Origin: Ciona savignyi
Taxonomy: Eukaryota; Chordata; Ascidiacea; Phlebobranchia; Cionidae
NCBI GenBank assembly: GCA_000149265.1
Contig: CH002367.1
Coordinates: forward strand, 753,587 to 817,586
DNA: 64,000 nucleotides
Direction of reading: 5' to 3'
Each line of letters opens with the position of its first letter. Within the stretch, counting starts at the first letter, position 1. Both the position numbers and the translations under genes were made by a program. The notes beneath the pieces are model-generated. The model saw only the letters and a program-made list of their open reading frames with translations. It had not been told where the DNA came from and did no database searches. Below, piece by piece: positions 11,701 to 22,582 of this stretch.

Positions 11701-13165
11701 GAATACCCGTTGTCTTGTCCACTATAGAAAGCAAATTAATTAAAACTTTAATTATCTTAAATAGGATAGGATAGGATATTTATGTTTTTCCCCCGTGAAT
11801 GGTAAAACCAAGGGGGTTAACACACGGGCAATCGTCAGATTTACACGTTTCTTTAATTTAGTAGAACCCATTAATCTGCTGGGTTCAGGAAAATACACAA
11901 TCTGTCTATCATTTACCAGGTTTCTTGATTTCATATTTAGTTTTAAGTGGCCAAACTACTCGATTAAAACAACCCTTATAATTTTCTCCTCTATTTCTAT
12001 TAGATTATATGCAATCGCAAATTTTAGGAAAAACCTGTTTAATAGAGCAATCAAGGGGCATTGTGTTTAATGTAATTAAAACTTTCGTGTTCTATACCAA
12101 CCAATTCCAATTACACAATGTAAAGCTTCCATACAACACGAGATGTTGTGAATTCACATTCAGTGTATAATTCTATAAAACTGTATTTTCCTACCCAAGA
12201 ATCAACTAAAAAATATTGCCATATTGTTACTATCTTTTTAAGGCAATCGACTAAATTAAGAGAGCTTTTAAAAGGCAGGGCCTCGAACCCACAACCAATA
12301 GGTTAATAAAGGTATTGAATTGCGGTTATATTCAACGATTATGGGGTCCTTTCAATATGTTCACATAATCACGTGTGGACCACGGCGTATTGTATTGTTG
12401 AATTATTTATCTGAACAAACTGAAGAATCTTGTTCGCATAGGGAAGCAGTTGGCAAGCTGTATATGTCACTAATTATCTTGTTATTATACAATTTCGTAA
12501 TTTGGGGATAATGGTGTGGGAGGTAAGTACTTTAACCCGTGATGCGGTTGTTTGTAAGTATATACGAACGGTCGTGTGGTGAAAGGTCAGAAAGATTTAT
12601 TCATATACACATGTCTACATAAAAATACTGGCTTAGTCAAACAGACAACAACAAAATATGGAAAATTCAAATGGCTACTGACATGGCTATTTAAACATAT
12701 AGGTGTTTATCATATTCACAACTAAAATAGAACGCCTATTCTTCAAAACTTGGTCTTTCGTTTAACACCTTTTAAAATAAATTAAATAAATTGGCAATAT
12801 CACATATGTATAATTTCATATTCACGCTGGAATAACAATTTTGACCAGATCACCCACGTTGATATGAGTTAGATGTAAATAAACACGTTGTAGATAGAAC
12901 AGGAAAGGATGAAAAAACTAACAGTCGTTGAAACACGTCGTAAAAATTAAAAGGGTATAAATATTAAACTAATGGAATCCACGTAAATAAGTTTTAGAAG
13001 TCAATATCACCGTTAAATCTGTCTCACCTGGGTGCAAGCGTCGACGAAAGTGGTATTTGCTAGAAGGGTTGTTACGGTGTCAGTGATATTGTAAGGTGTG
13101 GACGTTCTCTCGTTGAAATTACCGTTCCCACTTGCGTACATAGTACTAACATCATATCCACTCAT
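5726..13165 (-). CDS. orphan rhodopsin-type GPCR with long cytoplasmic tail
   Basis: Nine exons in reading order: 13165-13028, 11721-11566, 10077-10033, 9687-9524, 8735-8555, 8047-7823, 7580-7396, 7131-6209 and 5859-5726. All junctions are GT/AG, phases match, and the total is 717 codons including stop. The N terminus (1-46) has two N-glycosylation sequons. TM1 holds the usual GN pair (about 54-77). TM2 is split across exons 2 and 3. TM3 ends in SIERT (E154-R155-T156, the DRY equivalent). TM4 is in exon 5, TM5 and TM6 (YLP) are in exon 6, and TM7 is in exon 7 with TPLVY (336-340) in place of NPxxY. A Cys before TM3 and one in ECL2 could form the conserved disulfide. The tail is about 370 residues and rich in Arg, Ser, Asn and Pro, with two NPLY motifs. 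TM2 shows no LAxxD aspartate. I cannot name the ligand class. SINEs and a 100-N gap lie in its introns. Confidence 0.8.
7655..7785 (-). repeat. SINE family 1 fragment
   Basis: Contains CAATGTCCGCC..TTGCCTTGCCCAAGGACACAATC and GCGACCAGTTTTGAATCTGC-type sequence of the SINE head. It lies in intron 6 of the GPCR, so the 93-codon open frame over it is an artefact. Confidence 0.6.
8185..8480 (+). repeat. SINE family 1 fragment joined to SINE family 2 copy
   Basis: 8185-8355 matches the middle of family 1 (CTTGGGCAAGG, then GAACCCCAGCGGATTAATGG). 8395-8480 matches family 2, with a B-box-like GGGTTCGAAACTAAGCC. Both lie in GPCR intron 5. Confidence 0.55.
8800..8885 (-). repeat. SINE family 2 (tRNA-like head)
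   Basis: On the minus strand it reads TCGTGTGGCCGAATGG followed by a degraded internal region. The same head occurs on the minus strand at 9410-9505, 11205-11315, 29355-29445 and 43685-43765, and on the plus strand near 20-45 and 11453-11490. The GTGGCCGAATGGTTAACG block fits a tRNA A box. Confidence 0.55.
9117..9505 (-). repeat. SINE family 1 copy followed by SINE family 2 copy
   Basis: 9117-9335 matches family 1 in reverse (GTAATCGTCAGATAACC, GGAGCTATTATATAGTG and the head near 9335). 9410-9505 matches family 2 with AGTTTCGACC (B box) and CATTCGGCCACACGAC (A box) on the minus strand. The second copy ends about 20 bases from GPCR exon 4 (9524). Confidence 0.6.
9700..9905 (+). repeat. degenerate TTTTATGGTC simple repeat
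   Basis: About 200 bases built from a T-rich roughly 10-bp unit (TTTTATGGTC and variants). It lies in GPCR intron 3 just upstream (on the minus strand) of the TM3 exon acceptor at 9687. Confidence 0.6.
10913..11012. other. 100-N assembly gap
   Basis: Exactly 100 N, the usual placeholder for a gap of unknown size, followed by a run of A. It falls in GPCR intron 2; phases of exons 2 and 3 join without it, so no exon need be missing. Confidence 0.9.
11762..11895 (-). repeat. SINE family 1, 3' part
   Basis: Reads AGGATAGGATAGGATATTTA, then AACCAAGGGGGTTAACACAC and CAATCGTCAGATTT: the tail and body of family 1 in reverse, directly upstream of GPCR exon 2. Confidence 0.6.
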
Positions 13166-14562
13166 TGTAAACAACAGTTGATATTAGACTATTCTAGAAA
13201 TAAAACATTGTTTTAACGAAGTATTATTTGTTAACACAAATAACGTACATAACTAATAGGCGAACTAGACCATCTATTAATTTTTTAACCCCCTTGGTTT
13301 TCCCATTCACGGGGATAAACATGAATATCTTCCTCCTCCTATCCTATTCTATCCTATTTTTTTCCGTTTAATTTTTAAAGCAACAATGAATATCTGTTTA
13401 TAAAGAACCATCGTAAGGTTTTTATTGAGAGACCGAGGAAGGTGTTTATAGGTACGAAGATAATTGGTTCGAGTTTCACTGCGACCGCAAATTATCTAGT
13501 TTGTAGTCGTAATTACAGCTTATAACTGCGTTTATATGATATACATTTTAATGGATCACCGTCCGGTTACCGAAGCTACTTTGCTGCGTTTTGTACGATC
13601 TAGATACTCCTTCAATTTTGGTAGACATTATCATTACACAGAGTTCAGGCAAAATCCGCTTACTGCCTGCCTTGCCCAATGATACAACCGATCAGCTGGC
13701 AACTAGTTTTGAACTTGCAGTCCCTCGGTTAAAAGGCAACGCACTGATCCATCAAGCTACAAGGTAGGAAGATTGAATGTGGAGCAATTAGCCGACAAGA
13801 AAATTTTGTAAATTTAGGTTTACGATGTTCGTTTTGCCGTCTTTTCCTGTTCCCGTGTCGTTATTTTATTCGCTTGCCATTTTTAAATACTGGGGCAAAA
13901 AATGAATAATCTAACTAAACTAAACTATTACAAATTTATCCGGAATATGTGGTACACAACGGCATTATTGACACACAGTCATAAATAATGTCAATTATTA
14001 AATCATCTGCGGAACTATACGCTTTCTATATAGACTACATTTACTATTCTCGTTATATTCAGTTTATTTCGTACCCATTCTAGATAGTTTAAAATAAAAT
14101 CTGGCCTTGATAATCACTCATCCAGCTTGTAAGGCGCACCGACCTTCAGGAGCGTTCTAAACCGACGCCATTAATAATGTAGTCCACTACGTTTTGAAAT
14201 ATTCATGTCCAAACAACACTGAAAAGACGCTTATACGATATCCCTACACACGGAGAGTATTCTTGTATTTTGCAAAAGTCCTGGAACCTTAGACCAAACA
14301 AAAAAAGAGCAATATTTCTTAGAACATTAGAACAGTCTATAAACCTTACATTTACCAAAAGAGAAACGATTTTTTACAACAGATTTTAAATCTCAAATCA
14401 AACAATAAACATTATTTTTTTGAACAGTTTTTAAACCTTAAATATAAGAAAAAATAGTATTTTTTACACCACTTCTTACACATAAACAAAAAGAACCGGT
14501 AAGTACAGCGAAAACAAAGAAGATTGAACTTGTATAACAGCTGATACGTTGCTGATTATTTC
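13166..14562. other. intergenic: SINE fragments and short dispersed repeat
   Basis: Lies 5' of the GPCR start and 3' of the tyrosine-motif gene. 13285-13350 is a SINE family 1 tail on the + strand. 13548-13765 is a longer family 1 copy on the minus strand. 13800-13890 is a reverse copy of the short repeat also at 41645-41765. No gene seen. Confidence 0.5.
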
Positions 14563-17237
14563 CTATTTATCCTCCACTCGACATCCTGAAGTCAAGTCTG
14601 AGCCATCGTGGAATGAAAGGTAGATTGCGTCATTAGCTGATGACGTCAGACGCGGTGAATTTGACGGGGTGACTGCAGGTGGAGCGTTCGTCCCAAGCGC
14701 GGAAATGGTGGAGGATATGCGACGAGGAATGGCCGATATGGCGCTGGCTATGGAAGGACAAGTATTTAAGGGGACTAGTAACAAATTCGTCTAATTTAGT
14801 TGATTACTTGGGGATAGGATATTTTATCCCCGTAAATGGAAAAACGCAAGGTCAGCACACGGGCAATCGTCAGATCACCTCCCGGCCATCGTCGGGTTAC
14901 CGGAGCTGTTGCAGTGTGTCATGTATGGTTGAGACGTTCCTTAAATTAAAAAAAAACATTTCTAGATTTGGGCAATGTCCGTTGAGTGCCTTTCGACAAA
15001 ACTATAGTCGGCAACCAACCAGTTTTAAACCTGCAACCTTTCGGCTGAATAAGCTATATAAATATTTAATCAGCAGACGTGGAAGCAAGATCGCTTCTAC
15101 CGAAATTGTAAAATTAAACGATATAATTACAAACTGTTGATGTTATAGCCTTGACTACTTACCAGGAAGAAGCAACACGTACAATCACTTATAAACTTTC
15201 GAAACCAATAATAGATCCTGGTTTGGTAGATATGGATACATCTTATCATACACGATTGGGACATACCACCCAGAATAGGACAAACTTACCCAGACGAGAG
15301 CGAATTCCTGGGATATCATTATCGAACACTTCTTGGGTGTCAGTGATATTTGTTGAAGGCCTTTTGTACTGTACTGTAAGCAACATTTAAAAATAATACA
15401 ACTTACTGAAGGGTCGTTTTATTTAAAATATAGAGGGTTGTGTAGTTTAAAAAAAAGGCGTGAGTAGTTTAAAAATGAGAGTTGTTTAACCTGGAAAGGG
15501 TATGGTTTAACTTTGCTTAACTTGAAAATTGGATTCTTTAACTAAAAAAAGGGGTTGTTCGATATTAAAAAAAATATTGTATATTTGGAGAAAAAAAATG
15601 TATAGTTTAAAAATAAAGGAAGTTTATTCCTACCAGGGCTAATATACGTGTCATCAGTGTTGGATGGATATTGTCTCGGGTTTTGATTAGAAATGGGTGT
15701 GCTGGCGTCCAGGGCTCGACTCGGTTGAGGTTTACCTGCGATGATAATCCATGTTAGTGGGTTAAAGTAAAAACAGGAAATATTTTGATACAGGTAGGTC
15801 GCCTCTAAAGTTGTGATAAATAACCTGATTTTTAACTGTGATATTCCAAAACTGTAAATCCAGTATGTGGAAACAAATATCACCACATAGCCTACATCTT
15901 TATAAAAACGAGAAATATATAATAAATCGATTTGATCATACTAAATTATAAAAAGAATATACAGTAATGCTACATTGGTGTGACTGCTCTGCAATTAAAT
16001 AGTAAATGGTAAAAATAGTTAAAAACTCACTTGTCTTTCTACTGTAACAATGGAAGAGGTGGTAAATATTGTATAAAATTAGCTATTAACAGATCTATTT
16101 TTAAATGTGCCCAGTAAAACATTAGCAGAAATAAATTGAGCAACTGACCCGGTGAGACCACCAGATCAGCATATTCCCCGGATGGCTTAGTTGCTCTGGA
16201 CAAGGGAGAAACTAATCTGTGTGATGACCGCGCTTTGCCGCGACGGATGTGTGCGTACGTCATATCCTGTGACGTCATAGATTCCGTTTCGTCTTCATTC
16301 ACAGTAACGTGGATGGTTGGTATGACAACAGGGCAAGCACCTTTGTCGTGTAGCGCGGAGATATTTGGTCGGTTGTTATTGTCGAAGACGATTCCCGTCT
16401 GTACCTGAATACCACGGGAACTATAATAATAATAACGATAAAAACGCTATCGTAGTACGGCGGTTTTAACCACGAATGTTGTTCTCCTTGGGTTTTAGAT
16501 TCGAAAACAAGGGCTCCTAGTAAGTTTAGTTGTGTCTTTGGGCAAGGTACTTTGAGAAAGTCATTTGAATCCATTGGATTACTGGATTAAATTAGTACAG
16601 TAGAAATTATTTTATCATGTACAGCACACTCCGGAGCTCCGTAAGACGGTCGGCGAAAAGTAATTTGAGGATTACCCGTGTAATAACTCTCCTGCGCTTC
16701 TTCATTCACAGGAATAAACAAGAGGGAGGTTGATATTATAATTTAAAATATGCAACAGGTCTGTTTCGTGCAGATCGTGGTCAGAGCAGCTAGCAAGACT
16801 TGCAGGAAACAGAACTAAATTAGGTTTAAGAAGTAACGAACGTGCAAATTAAAGTATGATTAAATCGGAAGCTAGAAATAGGAATATAGGTGCTATATTT
16901 CAGTTGACTCCCTCTATTCTTTTGAGATGGTCACCATTTTTTTGGCATAAGCGGAAGATTTCGTGAAAAAATCATATTTCTGCTGAATAAATTCAAAAAT
17001 AGAAATATCCTTCACCTGTCCTATTGCCAAACGTTCTCTCCTTCGTCCAATTGTTACCAATCCTTCGTTTTTCGTTGACCTTCTTCTGTTCCATGCCGTC
17101 TTCAGCTTTCGCCACGTGATATACACCACACCAGCAAGCACAAGGAGAGCCAGAACCGTGGACACGACAGCTAGCGCTATTCTGTACGACCAGCAACTAC
17201 CGGCAGATGGCGGTACAGGTGGAACGCTTGTAGACAT
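14563..17237 (-). CDS. single-pass membrane protein with tyrosine-motif (ITIM-like) tail
   Basis: Five exons: 17237-17016, 16404-16149, 15735-15634, 15373-15290 and 14747-14563. They give 282 residues; all inner junctions after the first are phase 1. The N terminus is short and proline-rich with no cleavable signal. One strong TM segment (about 20-42) is followed by a basic stop-transfer stretch, which suggests a type III topology with a cytoplasmic tail of about 240 residues. The tail has Y124-AHI, Y152-ADL, Y190-ISP and Y264-LSF, resembling SH2-binding ITIM/ITSM-type sites, though the -2 residues (Met, Gly) are not canonical. An upstream in-frame stop supports the ATG at 17237. Function as a signalling adaptor or inhibitory receptor is inference; no extracellular ligand domain is visible. 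Splicing at 16149 uses a weaker donor (GTCAGT). Intron 4 carries a SINE. Confidence 0.68.
14808..15055 (-). repeat. tRNA-derived SINE, family 1
   Basis: Near full-length reverse copy: ATCCCCGTAAATGG tail, GGGCAATCGTCAGATCACC, GGAGCTGTTGCAGTGTGTC, and a head near AACCAGTTTTAAACCTGC. It sits in the last intron of the tyrosine-motif gene. Confidence 0.65.
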
Positions 17238-18781
17238 TTTGGTTATTGTAGATTTGTAGAAATATTGTAGACCAACTTAAACCTAAAATAAATGTTGTTT
17301 AATGAATTTGGCTACGAGTATAAACGGATACAACGTAAAAATAGTTTTTAACCCATGTAATAACATAATCATCTTTAGATGACCGGTGCTAACATTCTGA
17401 TTGTTCCAGTTATTGCAGTGTGTTGTGTATTTGATCTAAAAGATTAAGATTATTTATTTGAAGTTACTAGATCACGCCATGTTTCCCTTAGGACAACCGT
17501 GCAGAAAGCAGCCTGGATAAATGCAGAAAAGACCGAGCACGACCTCAGAACCTACTCCCTACAGACCAACTGAGCGCAACCCACAAGATTGCCACGAACA
17601 GTTGTTTTTTCATATTTGCACGACCGAAAGCTGATTGCTGGAAATGTGCAACGCTATCACGGGGTTTCGATAATATAATTCGACCAAATGACGCATGTTT
17701 ACAGTCAAAATGACAGATTTATGGCATGATGTTTCAAATGTTCTCAAGTCTTAACGATTAATTTATAGATCTCATGTTAAGACAGGGCGTCCAAAGGCAT
17801 ATCCAGTAAGCCAAAACTGTGTAAACTAATACGTTCATTCCTTTAATCAGAGGCGATATACTACATTTTGTCATTTTATTTGATCAGGTCTAACTTATTT
17901 AGTAATTTGTATTGTTTAAGCGCTATTGTCCGTACATAAAGAATTTATTATTTCAGTTCTGATGCAACGGTTATTCTTGCATCATATATCCATTGTGACG
18001 TGACTGTATGGTATGGAGCAAAATAGAACGTGTGGTTAAGTTGCACGCATGAAACCATACCGTACAGCTGTGCATTTAAGTCTGCACGCTATGCAATGCG
18101 GCAATGAACTAGACCGATAAAGGCTATGGGGAGGTGATTGGTTAACCGTGGTGACGATAGCATTTTAAAGTTTAAACCAGCATTCTTTCGTACTAGTCGA
18201 GCTGATTAGCAGTAATCGCACAATTGCTGCGTTTCCCAGTATAAAAACCTTAACATGTTGCAACATTGATATAGGAAGTCTGGAAAATACAAGAACGCAG
18301 CAGATCTGCATGACTAACGAAGGGTAAACCGATACAGAAGGGAGGCTTAAATATAACTGGTTGCTGGAATGTATTCCGCATTTGCCCAAGCCAGCAGTTA
18401 CAGGGCAACTAGTGCTAACGTAATATATATTCGCTGACATTTCGCCAGTCGCTACATTCCCTAGTTTAGATTTAGTTGCTAGTTAGATTTTTAATTATGA
18501 CAATTTTGCAAATATACATTCATTTATAATTTTTGAGAATAAATTTATTTTTATTGTTTTAGAAACTACGTATTTTTTTTGGTGAAATATATTTTTTATA
18601 TGTAAGTCAGGCTTAGATTGTTTTAAAAAACAGTTTTGGTACTTATTAACATTTACAGGGACCTAATCTAATTCAGGTGGTAATTATAGAATAAAAAACA
18701 AATTATAATCCTTTATATTTCGTTTATAACTCATTGTGCACACAGGAAAGATAAGTGTTAGTTGTTAAAATATTGTTCATA
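17238..18781. other. intergenic, divergent 5' flanks
   Basis: Separates the starts of the tyrosine-motif gene (-) and Cys-rich copy 1 (+), so both promoters probably lie here. I see no domain-bearing frame; the 91-codon minus-strand frame at 18165-18440 has no support. Confidence 0.4.
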
Positions 18782-19420
18782 ATGAAGGGAGTTGTTTTAT
18801 GTTTCGTAATTCTCGGCTTGACGGTTGTGCTGGCGGATCACCACCGCCCTATACTGGCCCACCTTAAGGCCAGGCTTGGTATGACACACAGCTGTATTGA
18901 CGGTTGTAAAACCGAATGTGCACCACTAGCTACTTGTGCAAAGAGAACATGCCTTCGTACCTGCAGAACAAACCGGCGAGGTACGCGTTATATATAATAA
19001 TCCAATAATACAAATTCGCTTCCTGTATTAACGCATATTATTTTATATAGAACATTATATTACCTTAAACTGTGCTGTTGTGATGGAACTATAAAGCTTT
19101 AAATATTTAACGCTTTTCTTTAATATAAATCTTTTTTTGGTGTTAAGTTATGGGTCGTATTAAACTTTTATTTGTTTCTTTGAACAGCTGGTGAGGACAA
19201 TAAACACTGTATGATGAAATGCGTGTTTAAGACTTGCTTAAACCAGACCCCGGCTTGCAAAACCTGCTCCGCCCCTTGTATGCAACGTGTACGATCTTGC
19301 AAGTTCGCACACTGCGCTGCTGAGTGTCCAGCCGGACAGACCGTACCGCAGCATCTGTCTTCCGTACCGTGCCGTACCTGTGTTCTTGGAAATTGCTTTC
19401 AAGGCAACACCAATGCATAA
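18782..19420 (+). CDS. small secreted cysteine-rich protein, copy 1
   Basis: Two exons, 18782-18980 and 19188-19420 (phase 1 junction), give 143 residues. Residues 1 to about 18 form a clear signal peptide ending VVLA/DHH. The mature chain is basic and has 18 cysteines: six in exon 1 (spacings like C-x3-C-x3-C) and twelve in exon 2 (CxxC and CxxxC pairs). I do not recognise the family; a disulfide-rich secreted peptide is all that can be said. I took the ATG that starts MKGVVLCF rather than the one nine codons upstream because it places the hydrophobic core at the N terminus and is the only ATG shared with the paralogue at 22.0-22.6 kb. A poly(A) signal AATAAA lies at 19620. Confidence 0.82.
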
Positions 19421-21962
19421 TTCATTCCACATTGAGTCTGGTAACGGACTGATCATCGGTTCGAAACAAACCAGGCCCGGATAAATAAATCCGACTTATG
19501 AATCGTATACCATGTCGTGTCATTAACAGCGCTAAACGTGTAATCTTTGTGCGCGCCCTACTAATGCTATAATACACCGCTTCTACCGCTTCACTAACCC
19601 ATGTTTTACACTTTCACCTAATAAACTTGCATTGAAAATACACCACTTGTGGTTTTCTGTTTTAAATGATCAATATTCAAATTATGCGTCCGACCGGTCT
19701 AGCGGTTAAATGCGTCGTCTTTTAATCGAAAGGTTGCAGATGAGAAACTGGTCGCTAGCTACTCGGTTGTGTCTTTGGGAAAGGCACTCTACGGACATTG
19801 ACTGAACGGATTAATGGGTTCTACCAAATTAATGGAACGTGTCTATTATATTCAACACACTGCAATAGCTCCGGTAACCAGACGATGGGCGCGAGGTGAT
19901 CTGACGATTTAATCCCCTTGGTTTTCCCATTCACGCGGCTAAATATCCTATACTATTTAGCCGTGTGGGTGAATGGGTACGGACTTAATAAGTGTAGGAT
20001 GTAAATCATATTACTCCTATATGGGGACTTGATTGTGAGCCTTGAATTACCGACATAGAACTAAAGAATTTTGTTTCTGGACATGGACAATGGGAATACA
20101 TTTTAAGGTGTTAGATTAACCGTTTGAGTACTGGCTTTCCCCAATTTCACTTTAGCATTTCTAGTTATATCCTACCTTCACCACCCAGTTCCAACATCAT
20201 AACCGCCTTTGTCCAGCAACATCATTTGGAAGTAGACCTACCACTAGTTTCCCATTCTGGTCCCTTTCTCAACACTTTTACACTTTCTTTATACAACTTC
20301 GTGCTTTCATACAAGCTTAAAGGAATATGCATCATTCCTTAAACACTATCACCTTAAAGAAAATTATGGACTTCGATACATTTCGACTAAGATTTCCTGC
20401 GGTTCTTTTTGATTGAGATTCGCTCTGTTTTTTTAAACTGATTTGCTGGGAAATTGAGTGAGAGGCTCCAAACAAACCAGCGCCTAACGCTGATTATCTT
20501 ACTGCATCTCGTTGATTGCCCGGGAATTGAGTAGTAATTATGGATTTGCGCAAACTAAGCATTTTTTACCGAATAAGATTTTTTAAATTTCAAGCGCAAA
20601 AATGACGTTACAAAAATCAATGATGTGTCAATCTACATTAGGTTGCCAGTTTTATTTTTGTTTGATGGAAATGCTTACATAAACATCTCGTACATTACCC
20701 TTTTAACCAAACCAATGTCACAAACTATAGCTGTAACCCATTTCCGTATTGTAGAATATTTAAATCATTTTTAATTTGTTATGAGTAATTACTTTGGTAC
20801 AACTCACCAAACGGTCCAACCTATATTTGCGGTAAGTTTAAACCGGTTATGCTACACCTTCAGGTATATAGATGGCGTATATCCAATTAATCGACGCTAC
20901 TGCTTTTGCGGAACTGACGACTGGTATTCTCTTGGTCATGGTATTTAAATTAGGTTTTCCTAGGTAGAAATGGTGATAATTTCCGAGTGGTTGTTTGGTT
21001 GCAAGAAGCATGTGCTAGGATACGAGTCAGTATTTTTGTTTAGCTGTGAAGTTTTGTAAAAGTTTCCTGAAAAAAAGGTGTTGATTGTGCATCTCCTAGC
21101 TGTTTTGTTGGGAAAAAGTTCCCAATTTACGGAGGATTACCAGCACAAAGATTTTTTAAGTAGGCCTACAAGTTTGGGTGGTTTTGATTTGGGTTGCAGA
21201 TTCGAGTTTAATTTTTAATCTTAATTTGTGAAAAGACTTTCTGTGGCAGAATTTTAAGCGGCAGCCATTTTGCATTGGAGAGATAGGGAGAATAATTGGT
21301 TGAACGTCCCTAAACGCGTAATAATCAATTTTAGCTGTTAAAAACATTAAAACAAATAGAATAAAAAGGTGGTATAAATTCTGTGGTTCTATGACAGCCT
21401 CCACGTTGCTGCCGAGGGTAATGCAGCCGAAAGATCGTTCAGTTGTTCCAACCCAGCACACACGATTTAATGAGTGTTACCAAACTCTTGGCTAAAAGTC
21501 TTCCTTACAGTAGCTCTAAGTCTAAAGTAATTATTGGCTAACACAAAATGTTTTATTTTTCTCCTTTTCCTCAGTTAAGGTCTTAACAACAGCAACGTAA
21601 GGATCGGAACGAACGTAAAGTAACAACATTTTTAGGGTGATTGTCCACCATTAACTCTTATTGAAAGAGAAAAGCGTTACAAATTGTACTAGATCGCATA
21701 GAAAGTAGAAGGTTACAATTACAATGATTCGGGCAAAACATGGAAAGTTTACACAAAAAGCTAATATCCGTAACACTGACAAATTAAAATGTATCTTAAT
21801 ATTGTATTATAGCATTATATATAGTCGGCTACACACAAGAAAATCATCTGTTAAGCGCTGTTAATATGACACGACATGGTATACGATGAGTCGGATTTGT
21901 TTATCCGGCCTGATTGGTTTCGAACCGATAATCGGTTCTTTGCCAGCCGCGTTGCGGAATGG
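19421..21962. other. intergenic between the convergent Cys-rich genes
   Basis: Holds the 3' UTR of copy 1, the SINE at 19689-19955, and a segment at 20045-20320 that recurs at 60500-60730. 19421-19535 and 21845-21962 are inverted copies of each other (shared ATCGGTTCGAAAC and GTATACCATGTCGTGTCAT), extending the inverted duplication beyond the coding sequence. No additional gene seen. Confidence 0.55.
19689..19955 (+). repeat. tRNA-derived SINE, family 1, near full length
   Basis: Has GGTCTAGCGGTTAAATGCG (A-box region), AATCGAAAGGTTGCAGATG (B-box region), CACACTGCAATAGCTCCGG and the TTGGTTTTCCCATTCACG tail. It lies just downstream of the poly(A) signal of Cys-rich copy 1. Confidence 0.75.
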
Positions 21963-22582
21963 TTAATGCATTGGTGTCGACCTGTAAGCAATTCCGGAAA
22001 CACAGGTACGGCACGGTACGGAAGACATATGCTGCGGTACGGTATGTCCAACTGGACACTTAGTGACGCAGTGTGCCACTTTGCAAGTTTGCTCACGTTG
22101 AATACAAGGAGCGGAACAAGTTTTGCAGGAGGTCGCTTGGTTTAAGCAAGTCACGAACACACATTTCATCAAACAGAGCCTCTTTTTCTCACGAACTGTA
22201 CAATAAATTAAATATTATAACCAAACGAAAAAAATTGAATTTGTGAGAACCACTCGCACAAATGTACAACTGTTTCTTCATTTTCGGGTAATTAGTTATA
22301 TATGTAGAGTTTAGTTTTATTTATACCTTAAAAAAGGCATCGTATTTGTATTATGGGACTATTATAATGCGTATATATACGGATTGAACTGCAGGATGCG
22401 ATGCATGTGCTCGTTGAACAAGTAGCCATGGAAGCACATTCGATTGGACAATCGTCAAAACACCGGTGCGTCAAACCAAACCTGGCTTGGAGGCTGGACG
22501 TTGGGTGGGAAGGTATGTCGTGGTGATCCGCCAGCACAACCGTCAAGCCTAAATTCACAAAACATAAAACAACTCCCTTCAT
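21963..22582 (-). CDS. small secreted cysteine-rich protein, copy 2 (inverted paralogue)
   Basis: Two exons, 22582-22381 and 22195-21963 (phase 1 junction), give 144 residues. Signal peptide, exon phase and second-exon length (233 nt) match the copy at 18.8-19.4 kb, and 18 bases just before the ATG are the same. It is transcribed toward that copy. It has 17 cysteines: the last one is lost because a single A is missing near the 3' end (GGAATTGC against GGAAATTGC), which shifts the frame for the last nine codons. An extra T later supplies a new stop (CATTAA), so overall length is kept. Exon 1 differs more than exon 2 (a longer linker after the signal peptide). Family unknown; function as a secreted disulfide-rich peptide is inference. 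Confidence 0.78.

Noticed and set aside
14679-15140. 153-codon + frame
   Set aside because: It crosses a SINE, and its first part is antisense to the last exon of the tyrosine-motif gene, which has splice and phase support.
18165-18440. 91-codon minus-strand frame upstream of the tyrosine-motif gene, considered as an ectodomain exon
   Set aside because: No signal peptide, no domain pattern and no acceptor/donor that joins in frame to the ATG exon, which has an in-frame stop upstream.
21156-21461. 101-codon minus-strand frame between the Cys-rich genes
   Set aside because: No domain, no paralogue, no splice support.
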